Below are positions 1-8,112 of a stretch of DNA of 36,002 nt, piece after piece. The stretch is from Anaerolineaceae bacterium UBA5404 (GTDB lineage Bacteria > Chloroflexota > Anaerolineae > Anaerolineales > Anaerolineaceae). Under the pieces are notes generated by a model that did no database searches, was not told where the DNA came from, and saw only the letters and a list, made by a program, of their open reading frames with translations. The position numbers and the translations under genes were made by a program. Location of the stretch: positions 1-36,002 of the forward strand of contig DHNY01000007.1 in the NCBI GenBank assembly GCA_002409625.1, written 5' to 3'. How positions within the stretch are numbered: the first letter of the stretch is position 1; every line of letters begins with the position of its first letter.

Positions 1-222
1 CCCTGGCTTGAACTGGATACAACGGCTGGTGTAGCTTTGGCTGATGGTGGTGAAGTTGAAATCACTGCAACCTTCGACTCAACTGGACTCACCTGGGGTG
101 ACTACTTTGGTCAACTCCGTGTTACCAACGCTCCTGATCCTCGCTTCAACATCCCTGTGCAGTTACGCGTCCAACCATTCAACATGATGTACCTGCCAGT
201 CATCCTGCGCAACTTCAACTAA
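1..222 (+). CDS. C-terminal fragment of a secreted protein (5' truncated by window)
   Basis: The reading frame is open from base 1 and ends at the stop at 220-222, so only the last 73 residues are present. The visible part is a beta-sandwich-like segment, with DYFGQLRVTN and NIPVQLRV resembling the repeated Ig-like domains that follow subtilase or other exoenzyme catalytic domains. It ends in a hydrophobic tail, MMYLPVILRNFN. Tails of the form YLPLVxRN are familiar at the ends of Chloroflexota exported proteins and may be a surface-retention or sorting signal; that function is inference. The catalytic part, if any, lies outside the window, so the enzyme class cannot be named. A strong terminator follows. 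Confidence 0.7.
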   Translation, partial: PWLELDTTAGVALADGGEVEITATFDSTGLTWGDYFGQLRVTNAPDPRFNIPVQLRVQPFNMMYLPVILRNFN

Positions 223-274
223 TCTTGAAGTCGTAAAGGAAGCTTCTGTAAGTTTTGAAGCAAATTAGAAACTC

Positions 275-307
275 GAAAGTCCCCATTTCTGGGGACTTTC
301 TTTTTTT
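275..307 (+). terminator. Rho-independent terminator after the secreted protein
   Basis: A perfect nine-base stem (AAAGTCCCC at 276-284, GGGGACTTT at 291-299) with a six-base loop is followed by C and a run of seven T. It closes the secreted-protein transcript and separates it from the yebC operon. Confidence 0.93.
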
Positions 308-414
308 GATAATCACCCTTTACGAACCTTGACTAATTATTAAACAAACTTATACACCTTGTTTTATTACAAAAGTGTCATATCAAATAAAAGTCAGGTT
401 TTCATCTATAAAAA

Positions 415-423
415 TGGTATAAT
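415..423 (+). promoter_or_regulatory. Extended -10 promoter of the yebC-ruvCA operon
   Basis: TGGTATAAT is a consensus extended -10 (TGn plus TATAAT). No good -35 lies at 17 bases upstream. The predicted start would give a leader of about 37 bases before the yebC start at 467. Confidence 0.7.
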
Positions 424-466
424 ATGCACGAACTCAAAATTTACATTGAACTTAGGAGTTAAGACT

Positions 467-1222
467 ATGTCAGGACATTCCCATTGGTCCACAATTAAAC
501 GAAAAAAAGGTGCTGCAGACGCAAAAAAAGGTGCTTTGTTTACCCGTCTGGCGCGTGAAATAACCCTTGCCGCGCGTACAGGTGGTGGCGACCCTGGTAT
601 GAACGTTGGCCTCGAGCTGGCTATTAACCGCGCCCGTGCGTCAAACATGCCCAAAGACAGTATTGAACGTGCCATCAAACGAGGCACTGGTGAAAGCAAA
701 GATGGCGTTGAACTTGAAGAAATCACTTATGAAGGCTACCTCGGACGTGGTGTCTCCGCCATTATTGAATGTGTTACCGAAAACCGAAATCGTACCGTGG
801 CCGAACTAAGGCATCTCCTCAGCAAAGCTGGTGGCGAATTGGCATCCAACGGATCCGTTACCTGGCAATTTGATCGAAAAGCTATCTATCAAGTTGCTGC
901 AGATGGTAAAAACTTTGACAAAGCCTTTGAAGCCGCTTTAGAAGCTGGCGCCGACGATGTTAGCGAAGATGATGGCTACATCGAAATTGTTGGCCCCATT
1001 GACACCTTCAAATCCATTCATGATAGCCTGGCAGCTGCCCAACTCAAAGTTGAAGAGGCAGGCATTCGCTACATTCCTCAAAACGAAATTGAGCTTGATT
1101 TAGAACAAACCATCTCAACCATGAAAGCCATCATGAACCTGGAAGAACTTGATGATGTTCAAAACGTCTATTCGAATTTAAAGATTACCGATGAAGCCAT
1201 TGCCGCGATGGAGAATGACTAA
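467..1222 (+). CDS. yebC: YebC/PmpR family DNA-binding / translation factor
   Basis: The 251-residue protein begins with the family signature MSGHSHWSTIKRKKGAADAK and contains GGDPGMNVGLELAINRARASNMPKD, GYLGRG and the acidic C-terminal domains typical of YebC. The family is about 240-250 residues, so this is full length. The open frame extends back to 359, but ATG 467 is the start: it is preceded by AGGAG at 454-458 with eight bases of spacing and it gives the conserved N-terminus. YebC proteins have been described as transcription regulators and, more recently, as factors that ease ribosome stalling at proline-rich stretches. It is the first gene of an operon with ruvC six bases downstream, the common bacterial order. 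Confidence 0.96.
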   Translation: MSGHSHWSTIKRKKGAADAKKGALFTRLAREITLAARTGGGDPGMNVGLELAINRARASNMPKDSIERAIKRGTGESKDGVELEEITYEGYLGRGVSAIIECVTENRNRTVAELRHLLSKAGGELASNGSVTWQFDRKAIYQVAADGKNFDKAFEAALEAGADDVSEDDGYIEIVGPIDTFKSIHDSLAAAQLKVEEAGIRYIPQNEIELDLEQTISTMKAIMNLEELDDVQNVYSNLKITDEAIAAMEND

Positions 1223-1228
1223 TTTTGC

Positions 1229-1729
1229 ATGCTGGTTCTAGGTATTGACCCAGGCATTGCGACAACCGGTTATGGATTGGTAAAAGTAAACAATACCGGA
1301 GATCCTGAGCTCGTAGCCTATGGTGTTATTAGCACCAGTGCTACGAGTTCTACATCTAAGCGGCTTTTAAAGCTCTTTGAAGACTTAAACCAACTCATTC
1401 AACGTTATGAACCCACTGAATGTGCTATGGAAAAACTGTTTTTCCAAAAAAACATTAAAACAGCTATGACCGTCAGTGAGGCACGAGGTGTTATTGGTTT
1501 ATGTGTTAGTTTAGCTGGCTATGAGCCTGCCGAATATACTCCAAATGAGATCAAACAAGCCGTAACATCAAATGGCAATGCATCAAAAACCCAGGTTCAG
1601 GAAATGGTCAAGTTTATCCTCAACATGGACGAAACGCCCAAGCCCGATGATGCCGCGGACGCTTTAGCCATCGCCATTTGTCACCTTTCTCATGCGCAAT
1701 ATCATCGCCTTATAAACCAAACTGATTAA
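1229..1729 (+). CDS. ruvC: Holliday junction endonuclease RuvC
   Basis: RuvC is the dimeric RNase H-fold resolvase that nicks Holliday junctions after RuvAB branch migration. At 166 residues it is of normal length. The four acidic metal ligands are visible: D7 in GIDPG, E68 in AMEKLFF, and D141 and D144 in DDAADALA. The start lies six bases after the yebC stop with no clear Shine-Dalgarno sequence, which suggests translational coupling. It is followed by an RNA methyltransferase and then ruvA. No ruvB is present in this window. Confidence 0.96.
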   Translation: MLVLGIDPGIATTGYGLVKVNNTGDPELVAYGVISTSATSSTSKRLLKLFEDLNQLIQRYEPTECAMEKLFFQKNIKTAMTVSEARGVIGLCVSLAGYEPAEYTPNEIKQAVTSNGNASKTQVQEMVKFILNMDETPKPDDAADALAIAICHLSHAQYHRLINQTD

Positions 1730-1737
1730 AACCAATC

Positions 1738-2547
1738 ATGATTAGTTCAACCGCTAACCCGCACATCAAATTTCTGCGATCTTTGCATCTGTCAAAGAGC
1801 CGCCAGGCATCTGGAATGTTTTTAGCAGAGGGTTTAAAGCTGGTTGGGCAGGCATTTGACTCTCATGCAGAAATTCAACAGCTCATTTTTTGCCCGGATT
1901 TATTAATTAGTGAATATGGTCAATCCCTCATAGAAAGAGCCAAAGGCTTAGGCATTGAAACGCTTGAAGTCAATGCAATTGTGTTTGAAAGTCTGGCGCG
2001 CAAAGACAAACCACAAGGGATTGCTGCCCTGGTAAAGCAGAATTGGCAGAGGATCGAAAACATCCAACTGAGGGAAGAAAAAAGCACCTGGCTGGTGATT
2101 GAGGCAATCCAAAATCCGGGTAACCTGGGAACAGTCATCCGCACTTGTGATGCGACTGGCGTATCAGGTTTACTGCTTTTGCCCAATTCAACCGACCCCT
2201 ACGACCCTGCTGCGGTAAAAGCCTCTATGGGTGGCGTTTTTACGGTGCCGCATTACAATTTAAGCTACGCGCAATTATCTCAATTTATCAGTGCTAACCC
2301 AGAACTTGCCGTCGTGGGCACATCTGATAAAGCAAAACAAAACGCCTTTACCTTTGCCTATCCAAACCACACGCTTTTTCTCATCGGCTCCGAACGCCAA
2401 GGACTCTCACCAGAATTAACCGATTTATCCCACCAAATGATTAGCATACCGATGACAGGCGCGTGTGATTCACTCAATTTATCGGTCGCAACAGGTATAA
2501 TTCTTTATGAAATCTTTAATCAAAGATCAGGTTTGTTAAGAACATGA
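1738..2547 (+). CDS. TrmH/SpoU family RNA 2'-O-methyltransferase
   Basis: This is a SPOUT (alpha/beta-knot) methyltransferase of 269 residues. The N-terminal 100 residues match the L30e-like substrate-binding domain (NPHIKFLRSLHLSKSR, FLAEGLKLV). The three SpoU motifs follow: motif 1 in IQNPGNLGTVIRTCDATG, motif 2 in FLIGSERQGLS, motif 3 in DSLNLSVATGIILYEI. The motif 1 Asn and Arg and the motif 3 Ser-Leu-Asn are intact, so an active enzyme using SAM is expected. The target, rRNA or tRNA, cannot be deduced. It sits between ruvC and ruvA; its stop codon overlaps the ruvA start (ATGA), so the two are translationally coupled. Confidence 0.92.
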   Translation: MISSTANPHIKFLRSLHLSKSRQASGMFLAEGLKLVGQAFDSHAEIQQLIFCPDLLISEYGQSLIERAKGLGIETLEVNAIVFESLARKDKPQGIAALVKQNWQRIENIQLREEKSTWLVIEAIQNPGNLGTVIRTCDATGVSGLLLLPNSTDPYDPAAVKASMGGVFTVPHYNLSYAQLSQFISANPELAVVGTSDKAKQNAFTFAYPNHTLFLIGSERQGLSPELTDLSHQMISIPMTGACDSLNLSVATGIILYEIFNQRSGLLRT

Positions 2548-3119
2548 TTAATAGCATCACTGGAAAAGTTATTCAAATCAGCGATAATGCGGTCACGATC
2601 GATATTGCTGGTATCGGCTTTGAGGTGTTCATCACCCACGATACGGCCAGCGCGCTCGAACCCGGACATGTCATTCATCTTCACACGCATTTTATCGTCA
2701 GGGAAGATCTAATGGCACTTTATGGCTTTCAAAACGCAGAAGAGAAAGCCATGTTTATCCAATTGCTTGGTGTTGGCGGTATTGGTCCAAAATCAGCCAT
2801 GTCCATCCTTTCCACCCTTTCGATGGACAATATTCGGCGCGCAATTATCAGTGAAGAACCCGATTTCTTTGGCAAAGTTCCGGGCATTGGAAAGAAAACC
2901 GCACAAAAAATCATCATCCATATGCAAGGAAAAGTGCCCAGTTTGCCCGGTGAAACTTACCAAAAAACGAGTGATACAGATGATGAAGTGATTGACGCGC
3001 TTATCAACCTTGGTTACAGCGTTGTGGAAGCTCAGGCAGCCGTCCAAGCTTTGCCAAAAGACACACCTGATACAATTGAAGACAAATTGAGACTTACTCT
3101 ACAGTACTTTGACCACTAG
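2544..3119 (+). CDS. ruvA: Holliday junction branch migration protein RuvA
   Basis: RuvA is the tetrameric junction-binding subunit that loads the RuvB motor. The 191-residue protein has the OB-fold N-terminal domain (MINSITGKVIQISDNAVTIDI), two helix-hairpin-helix motifs (LLGVGGIGPKSAMSILS and VPGIGKKTAQKIIIHMQ) and the C-terminal RuvB-contacting domain (DEVIDALINLGYSVVEAQ). Its ATG overlaps the TGA of the preceding methyltransferase gene. Only 38 bases separate it from the mreB-like gene, so it probably shares the yebC transcript. Confidence 0.96.
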   Translation: MINSITGKVIQISDNAVTIDIAGIGFEVFITHDTASALEPGHVIHLHTHFIVREDLMALYGFQNAEEKAMFIQLLGVGGIGPKSAMSILSTLSMDNIRRAIISEEPDFFGKVPGIGKKTAQKIIIHMQGKVPSLPGETYQKTSDTDDEVIDALINLGYSVVEAQAAVQALPKDTPDTIEDKLRLTLQYFDH

Positions 3120-3157
3120 ATTATTGGAAGCGTGGAACGTTCCAGATAGAGGAAACC

Positions 3158-4159
3158 ATGGCATTATCACGTGAATTAGGCATTGATTTAGGCACCTTCA
3201 ACACCCAAATTGCTGAAGGCAATAAAATCCTAATCCAAGAACCAACGGTTGTTGCAATCGTTGTTGACGAAATGAAACTCGTCGAATACGGCACAACTGC
3301 TTTAGGCATGTTGGGCCGCGTTCCCGAATCGTTGGAAGTTGTTCGACCTTTGCGGAACGGCGTCATCGCAGAGTACGAACTTACAGAAATATTTGTACGT
3401 GAATTGATGCGAAAGGTAACAGGACCCACGTTCTTTTTCAAGCCCAAAATCATCATTACCGTTCCTTATGGCATCACCAGCGTTGAAAGACGTGCCGTTC
3501 AAGAAGCTGGATTAGGCGCAGGATCACGTGAGGTTTATCTCATCCCTCAACCACTGGCTGCTGCGATCGGCATCGACTTACCGATTAGAACCCCTACTGG
3601 AAATATGGTCATCAGCATCGGAGCAGGCACAACCCAGGCTGCTGTCATCTCCATGAGTGGCATTGTGAGTGCTGAAACATCACCCATTGCTGGCTTAAAA
3701 CTTGATGAAGCTATCATCAACACCGTTCGCAAGAAATATGGGCTCATTATTGGTCAACCCACGGCTGAGCAACTCAAATTGCGCATTGGTTCAGCCTTGC
3801 CGGTTGAAGATGAAAAAACCATGGAAGTCCAAGGTCAAGACCAGGTTTCAAGCCTCCCAAGACCCGTAAGCCTGACAACCAATGAAATTGTTGAGGCTAT
3901 GCAACAACCCTTGCAGGAAATTGTCAATTTGATAAAACGTGTGCTGGAAAAGACCCCGCCAGAACTCATCTCAGATATCATTGACCGCGGCGTTGCGCTG
4001 TGTGGCGGCAGTTCTTTGATGAAGGGGCTTGACAAATACCTCACCGTTGCTTTGGGCATTCCGGCATATGTCGTAGAAAACCCGGTGACTTGTACAGTTG
4101 AAGGCGCGGCAAAAGCCTTTGAAAGCCTGGACACCATCCTTAGAACACAAATCACTTAG
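3158..4159 (+). CDS. MreB-like actin homologue with degraded ATPase motifs
   Basis: The 333-residue protein aligns by eye along the whole length of MreB: phosphate-1 loop IDLGTFNT (9-16), EPTVVAI (28-34), TVPYGITSVERRAV, LDEAIINTVRKKYGLIIG and the adenosine-binding LCGGSSLMKGLDKYL (281-295). Canonical MreB polymerises on the membrane and guides cell-wall synthesis in rods. Key hydrolysis positions are changed: the catalytic Glu of the EPMAAAIG motif is Gln (QPLAAAIG, 131-138), and the phosphate-2 motif DIGGGTTE reads SIGAGTTQ (153-160), losing the magnesium-coordinating Asp. It is therefore likely to be a nucleotide-binding but weakly or non-hydrolysing paralogue, by inference. No mreC or mreD follows. 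The ATG at 3158 is preceded by AGAGGAAACC, a good ribosome site. Confidence 0.88.
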   Translation: MALSRELGIDLGTFNTQIAEGNKILIQEPTVVAIVVDEMKLVEYGTTALGMLGRVPESLEVVRPLRNGVIAEYELTEIFVRELMRKVTGPTFFFKPKIIITVPYGITSVERRAVQEAGLGAGSREVYLIPQPLAAAIGIDLPIRTPTGNMVISIGAGTTQAAVISMSGIVSAETSPIAGLKLDEAIINTVRKKYGLIIGQPTAEQLKLRIGSALPVEDEKTMEVQGQDQVSSLPRPVSLTTNEIVEAMQQPLQEIVNLIKRVLEKTPPELISDIIDRGVALCGGSSLMKGLDKYLTVALGIPAYVVENPVTCTVEGAAKAFESLDTILRTQIT

Positions 4160-4233
4160 AAAAAAGGATAGATTTTCTACTCTTAACACGCAATATCAGT
4201 CGTAAGATAAAAGTTAAAGAACAGGAGAAACTC

Positions 4234-4602
4234 TTGAAAACAGCAAGCATCATTTCGTATATCATAGCGGGAATAGTCATTTTCTTTTCGATTTTAGTCG
4301 CCTGGAGTGCTTTCGCTCCGGATGTTCCCGATTCGCGATTAATTGTTGGCGTTGTTGGCATTGCGATTGGATTTGGCTTTATTTATGCTGGAACGCGTTT
4401 CAATGCTCGCTCCAAAGAACAAGAACAGGCACTCAATATTAATATCGACTTGCCCGGTCAGGTACAACTGGATGCTTTAAAATGTCAATCCTGCGGCAGT
4501 CCATTAAGCGCCAAAGATGTTTCCCTTGCTCAAGGTGCGGCAGTTGTAAAATGCCCAAGCTGTGGCACTACTTATCAAATTACTGAAGAACCCAAATGGT
4601 AA
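4234..4602 (+). CDS. Small membrane protein with C-terminal zinc ribbon
   Basis: The 122-residue protein has two predicted membrane helices (about residues 6-27 and 37-54) and a C-terminal zinc-ribbon with paired CxxC motifs (CQSCGS and CPSCGT). It starts at TTG, supported by AGGAG at 4223-4227 with six bases of spacing. I do not recognise a named family. The ribbon should face the cytoplasm if the helices form a hairpin. It lies between the mreB-like gene and the DUF2207-like operon, 74 bases after the former. A role cannot be assigned; the zinc ribbon could bind protein or nucleic acid. Confidence 0.8.
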   Translation: MKTASIISYIIAGIVIFFSILVAWSAFAPDVPDSRLIVGVVGIAIGFGFIYAGTRFNARSKEQEQALNINIDLPGQVQLDALKCQSCGSPLSAKDVSLAQGAAVVKCPSCGTTYQITEEPKW

Positions 4603-4956
4603 TGAAGTGAAAAAGGACAAAAATGCAATCTCCGTTTCCATAATCATTAGCCTGATTGCATTTTTCTACAGTATTAGACAAGCCCAGCGACATTATCTGT
4701 CAGTCTCATCTTTTGACACCCAATTATCCTCTAAAATGATGGGTCTGTTTCATTTTCCATCCAATCATGCTGAGGGTTTGCTACTAATATGAAAGCTTTA
4801 TTGAACTTCGCAAAAGAAAGCCGATTAAACTTGCGATCATGAATTATGAAAGTGGACAAAGGGACCTTTCAGGTGACAAGCACAACTCTAAAAAAAAGGA
4901 TTACTGTATAATTAAACACACATTCCTGCAGTGTAATACAGAAGAATGGAAGACAT
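4603..4956 (+). other. 354-base gap with a possible decayed membrane ORF
   Basis: This stretch has no convincing intact gene. A frame opening at GTG 4607 and ending at 4792 would encode 61 residues with one hydrophobic segment (AISVSIIISLIAFFYSI). That resembles the N-terminal anchor of small membrane proteins, then runs out without a domain and lacks a Shine-Dalgarno sequence, so it may be a remnant. A second short open stretch at 4839-5024 overlaps the next gene and looks random. The right end holds the promoter of the next operon. Confidence 0.4.
4907..4912 (+). promoter_or_regulatory. Putative -10 box of the Cys-tail/radical SAM operon
   Basis: A consensus TATAAT lies 44 bases before the ATG at 4957. 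No clear -35 is visible at the usual distance. It is the best candidate for the start of the operon covering 4957-9958. Confidence 0.5.
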
Positions 4957-6756
4957 ATGAAAAAACTAACAAAAATCATTTTTTACCTGATCATCCTGTT
5001 ACTCTTCTTCACACCTTTTACTAATACAACCGCACAAAGCTACAACTTTGAAGTTACCCAATACGATGTGCAAGCTGTCATTGAGGAAGATGGTACGCTA
5101 ACCCTTTTTTATGAAATGCACTTTAGAAATGGGACTGGCGCTCATCCAATTGACTTTGTCGATTTAGGACTTCCGAACACATCCTATAGTTTACAAAATA
5201 TCAAAGCTACTATTGATGACAAACCGATTCCTAAGATTTCCGATTCCAGTTATGTTCAAGGAGCGGAATTAGCGCTCGGCGAAAACCAAATTCCGGCAAA
5301 TGCAACCGGTGTAGTCAAGGCAACGGTTACCGGCATTACCAATGTCATTTATCCTTATGATGGAAATGATCGGGAAAATTATGTCAACTTCCAGTTTATA
5401 CCTAATTATTTTGACTCAACAATCGATCGTTCTAGAAACACAAAATATAATTTCTCAATTGTGCTCCCACCTGCCGTTGGAGCAGACGAGGGTGTTTATT
5501 TCAAACCAAAAGGCTGGCACGGGAATAATGATCCCCTTGCTGAGTTAACTCCAGATCAAAATCGTGTCATTTACATCTGGGCAACCGATAATGCTAACAC
5601 GCACACTGCTTACACTTTTGGCGTAGCTTTTCCAGCTGCTGCGATCCCTTCACACGCCATTGTAAGCAAAAGTGAAGCGGTGACGCCACCTAAAAAGATC
5701 ACAGGTTCAGGTTCAACTGGCGTCGGTGGTATTTTCAGCCAACTCTTTGATCAACTCAAAAATTTTGCTTGCCTTATTCCTGCTGTATTATTTTTTGTTT
5801 CCATCGGTTTCATGAAAACAAAACAACAAAAAGATTACGCTGAAAGAAAGCTGCAATATATGCCGCCAACATTATCTGTCGAAGGACATGGCATCAAACG
5901 TGGTTTAACTGCAGTCGAAGCTGCCATATTGCTGGAGGAACCGATTGATAAAGTGCTTACGATGATCCTGTTTGGGCTTCTAAAGAAGGAAGCAATAACT
6001 GTTATCAAACAAGAGCCACTCGAGATTAAGCCAGCTGAATCCTTGCCGTCAGGGCTCTATGCCTATGAAATAGGCTTTATCGACGCCATGAAACAACCAA
6101 GCAAAACAAGCAAAAAGAATGGCTTACAAGACACTTTGATTGGTCTTGTGAAATCCGTTGAGCGAAAAATGAAAGGCTTTAACGGCACAAAAACCAAAGA
6201 ATACTACCAGGACATCATCAATCGTGCCTGGCAAGCTGTTGAAGCGGCAGACACACCCGAACTTAAAAGCGCGCAATTCGACCATACTTTGGAATGGACC
6301 ATGCTTGATAAGGATTTTTCTGGCCGAACAACACGAACCTTTACCGATACGCCTGTTTTCTTGCCACGATGGTGGGTTAGATACAATCCCATCTATACCC
6401 AAATGCCGAGTACGGGTGGTGGATTGGGTAGTGGTGGCGGAATGACCAGCGGTGGCGGAATGCAAGCTTCACCGGCACCAAGCATGGCTGGACCAAGCCC
6501 AAAACCCAGTTTTAGCTTGCCTAATCTTCCTGGTTCCGCGTTTGCTGCTTCGGTAATCGATGGTGGTGCTAATATGGCAAAAAGTGTTATCGGAAACCCT
6601 GCTGATTTTACCAGCGCTGTTACGGCAAGAACCAATCCACCTCCAGTAATTACAAGCTCTAGTTCTGGGCGACATAGTGGTGGCGGTGGTAGTTCCTGTG
6701 CGTGTGCTTGCGCTTGCGCTGGTTGTGCTTGTGCCTGTGCGGGTGGCGGTCGCTAA
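4957..6756 (+). CDS. DUF2207-like membrane protein with seven-cysteine C-terminal tail
   Basis: The 599-residue protein starts with a signal peptide (1-26, likely cut near TTA-Q). A beta-rich extracytoplasmic domain of about 210 residues follows (VIEEDGTLTLFYEMHF is typical of the DUF2207 opening). One membrane helix lies at about 270-286, then a cytoplasmic part with GLTAVEAAILLEEPIDKVL, the winged-helix-like segment of DUF2207 proteins. From about 480 it becomes Gly/Ser/Pro-rich and ends with SSCACACACAGCACACAGGGR. The seven Cys are C581, 583, 585, 587, 590, 592 and 594. DUF2207 relatives usually end in Gly/Ser-rich tails; the Cys tail is unusual. Predicted topology puts this tail in the cytoplasm. 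GGAAG precedes the ATG. The radical SAM gene begins on the base after the stop codon, suggesting that the tail is its substrate, by inference. Confidence 0.85.
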   Translation: MKKLTKIIFYLIILLLFFTPFTNTTAQSYNFEVTQYDVQAVIEEDGTLTLFYEMHFRNGTGAHPIDFVDLGLPNTSYSLQNIKATIDDKPIPKISDSSYVQGAELALGENQIPANATGVVKATVTGITNVIYPYDGNDRENYVNFQFIPNYFDSTIDRSRNTKYNFSIVLPPAVGADEGVYFKPKGWHGNNDPLAELTPDQNRVIYIWATDNANTHTAYTFGVAFPAAAIPSHAIVSKSEAVTPPKKITGSGSTGVGGIFSQLFDQLKNFACLIPAVLFFVSIGFMKTKQQKDYAERKLQYMPPTLSVEGHGIKRGLTAVEAAILLEEPIDKVLTMILFGLLKKEAITVIKQEPLEIKPAESLPSGLYAYEIGFIDAMKQPSKTSKKNGLQDTLIGLVKSVERKMKGFNGTKTKEYYQDIINRAWQAVEAADTPELKSAQFDHTLEWTMLDKDFSGRTTRTFTDTPVFLPRWWVRYNPIYTQMPSTGGGLGSGGGMTSGGGMQASPAPSMAGPSPKPSFSLPNLPGSAFAASVIDGGANMAKSVIGNPADFTSAVTARTNPPPVITSSSSGRHSGGGGSSCACACACAGCACACAGGGR

Positions 6757-8100
6757 ATGAAACCTTTGTTTCCACCTTCCAAAGGGATACACAAGTTTGA
6801 CCGCCAGGAAAACGGTGGCAAATCTAGAATCCATTTAAGATTGGAAGACGATTACAGTGGCGTCTTGGTTGTCAACGCTGCCAAAATGATTCACCTCAAC
6901 CCAACCGCTGGGCTTATGGCATGGCAATATCTGAGTGGCATAGAAACACAAGAAGCTGTAAAGCAACTTCGGCGACTCTTTTCAATCAACGCCTATAAAG
7001 CTAAACAAGATTATTTAGAAACTATTTTCAAAATAGATCAACTCATCAGTGATGATTCAAAATCCTGCCCTGTTTGTGATTTAGGACTGGAAAGCCTGGT
7101 GCCTTTTACCGCTAAATTGAGTGCACCCTACCGCATGGATTTAGCTGTCACCTATCGCTGTAACAATAATTGCGCGCATTGCTATAATGCCCGCGAAAGG
7201 AACTACCCTGAACTTGATACAGCGCAATGGAAGAAAATAATTGATCGTTTATGGGATCTCGGTATACCTCATCTCGTTTTTACCGGTGGCGAACCCACTT
7301 TGCGCACTGACCTGGCAGAACTCATTCAATATGCTGAGCAAAAAGGCTTTATCACTGGACTGAATACCAACGGACGCAAATTGGCAGATCCGGCTTTCCT
7401 CCAAAAACTGGTAGACGCTGGATTAGATCATGTTCAAATTACGCTTGAATCACATCGAGCGGAAATACATGATGAAATGGTCCTTGCAAAAGGCGCCTGG
7501 CAAGAAACAGTCCAAGGCATCAAAAACGTGGTTAATTCCCGCCTGTATTTCATGACCAACACAACCCTGCTTCAGAATAATCGCCGGGATTTGCAAGAAT
7601 TACTTAGCTTTACAAAAGAGCTTGGTATTCCAACAATTGGTCTCAATGCCCTTATCTACTCGGGCAAAGGCAGCACCGTTAATACAGGCTTACCCGAATC
7701 AGAGCTGCCTGAGCTTTTGGAATTGGCAATAGAGCACTGCAATCAGTCTGGACAACGGCTTATCTGGTACACGCCTACCCAATACTGCCATTTTGATCCC
7801 ATGATGCTAGATCTTGGCATCAAAGGCTGTACCGCGGCTTACTACAACATGTGCATTGAACCAGATGGCCAAGTTATCCCGTGCCAGAGCTATTACGAAC
7901 CGTTGGGAAGTTTGTTGGAACAACCCTGGAATTCGATTTGGAATCATCCCCTTTCGATAAACCTACGCGAAAGAAAAGATGTACCCCAAGCTTGTCATCA
8001 CTGTGATTATTTTCAGGAATGCGGCGGTGGATGTCCGCTTAGTCGAGACCATCAAAACGTCATGCCTATTTTCAAAGACCTCATCTTACCAAAAAGCTGA
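6757..8100 (+). CDS. Radical SAM/SPASM enzyme with N-terminal PqqD-like domain
   Basis: The 447-residue enzyme has three parts. Residues 25-100 resemble PqqD-type peptide-recognition domains (VLVVNAAKMIHLNPTAGLM then a helical segment). The radical SAM core starts with CNNNCAHC (C135, C139, C142), the 4Fe-4S/SAM motif, followed by FTGGEP (175-180) and the barrel. The SPASM-type C-terminus is rich in Cys (C358, 366, 376, 413, 416, 422, 426), enough for auxiliary iron-sulfur clusters. An additional CPVC (104-107) lies in the linker. This architecture is that of peptide-modifying enzymes such as PqqE and sactipeptide or ranthipeptide maturases. Its ATG directly abuts the stop codon of the Cys-tail gene. 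The chemistry, for example thioether formation, is not determined by sequence. Heme-maturation AhbD-type enzymes are an alternative, but no heme genes are nearby. Confidence 0.92.
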   Translation: MKPLFPPSKGIHKFDRQENGGKSRIHLRLEDDYSGVLVVNAAKMIHLNPTAGLMAWQYLSGIETQEAVKQLRRLFSINAYKAKQDYLETIFKIDQLISDDSKSCPVCDLGLESLVPFTAKLSAPYRMDLAVTYRCNNNCAHCYNARERNYPELDTAQWKKIIDRLWDLGIPHLVFTGGEPTLRTDLAELIQYAEQKGFITGLNTNGRKLADPAFLQKLVDAGLDHVQITLESHRAEIHDEMVLAKGAWQETVQGIKNVVNSRLYFMTNTTLLQNNRRDLQELLSFTKELGIPTIGLNALIYSGKGSTVNTGLPESELPELLELAIEHCNQSGQRLIWYTPTQYCHFDPMMLDLGIKGCTAAYYNMCIEPDGQVIPCQSYYEPLGSLLEQPWNSIWNHPLSINLRERKDVPQACHHCDYFQECGGGCPLSRDHQNVMPIFKDLILPKS

Positions 8101-8112
8101 TCAGGAGGAATC

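Noticed and set aside
4839..5024. Short plus-strand ORF overlapping the DUF2207-like start
   Set aside because: It crosses the operon promoter and ribosome site, overlaps the signal peptide in another frame and has no recognisable features.
6697..6753. Simple DNA microsatellite instead of a selected protein tail
   Set aside because: The alternating Cys and Ala codons use several synonymous forms and the frame is maintained to a normal stop, so there is no uniform DNA repeat unit.
6124..6834. Minus-strand frames opposite the Cys-tail gene, including a Thr/Ser/Ala-rich one
   Set aside because: The low-complexity composition is the mirror of the Gly/Cys/Ala tail codons; there is no start signal or domain.
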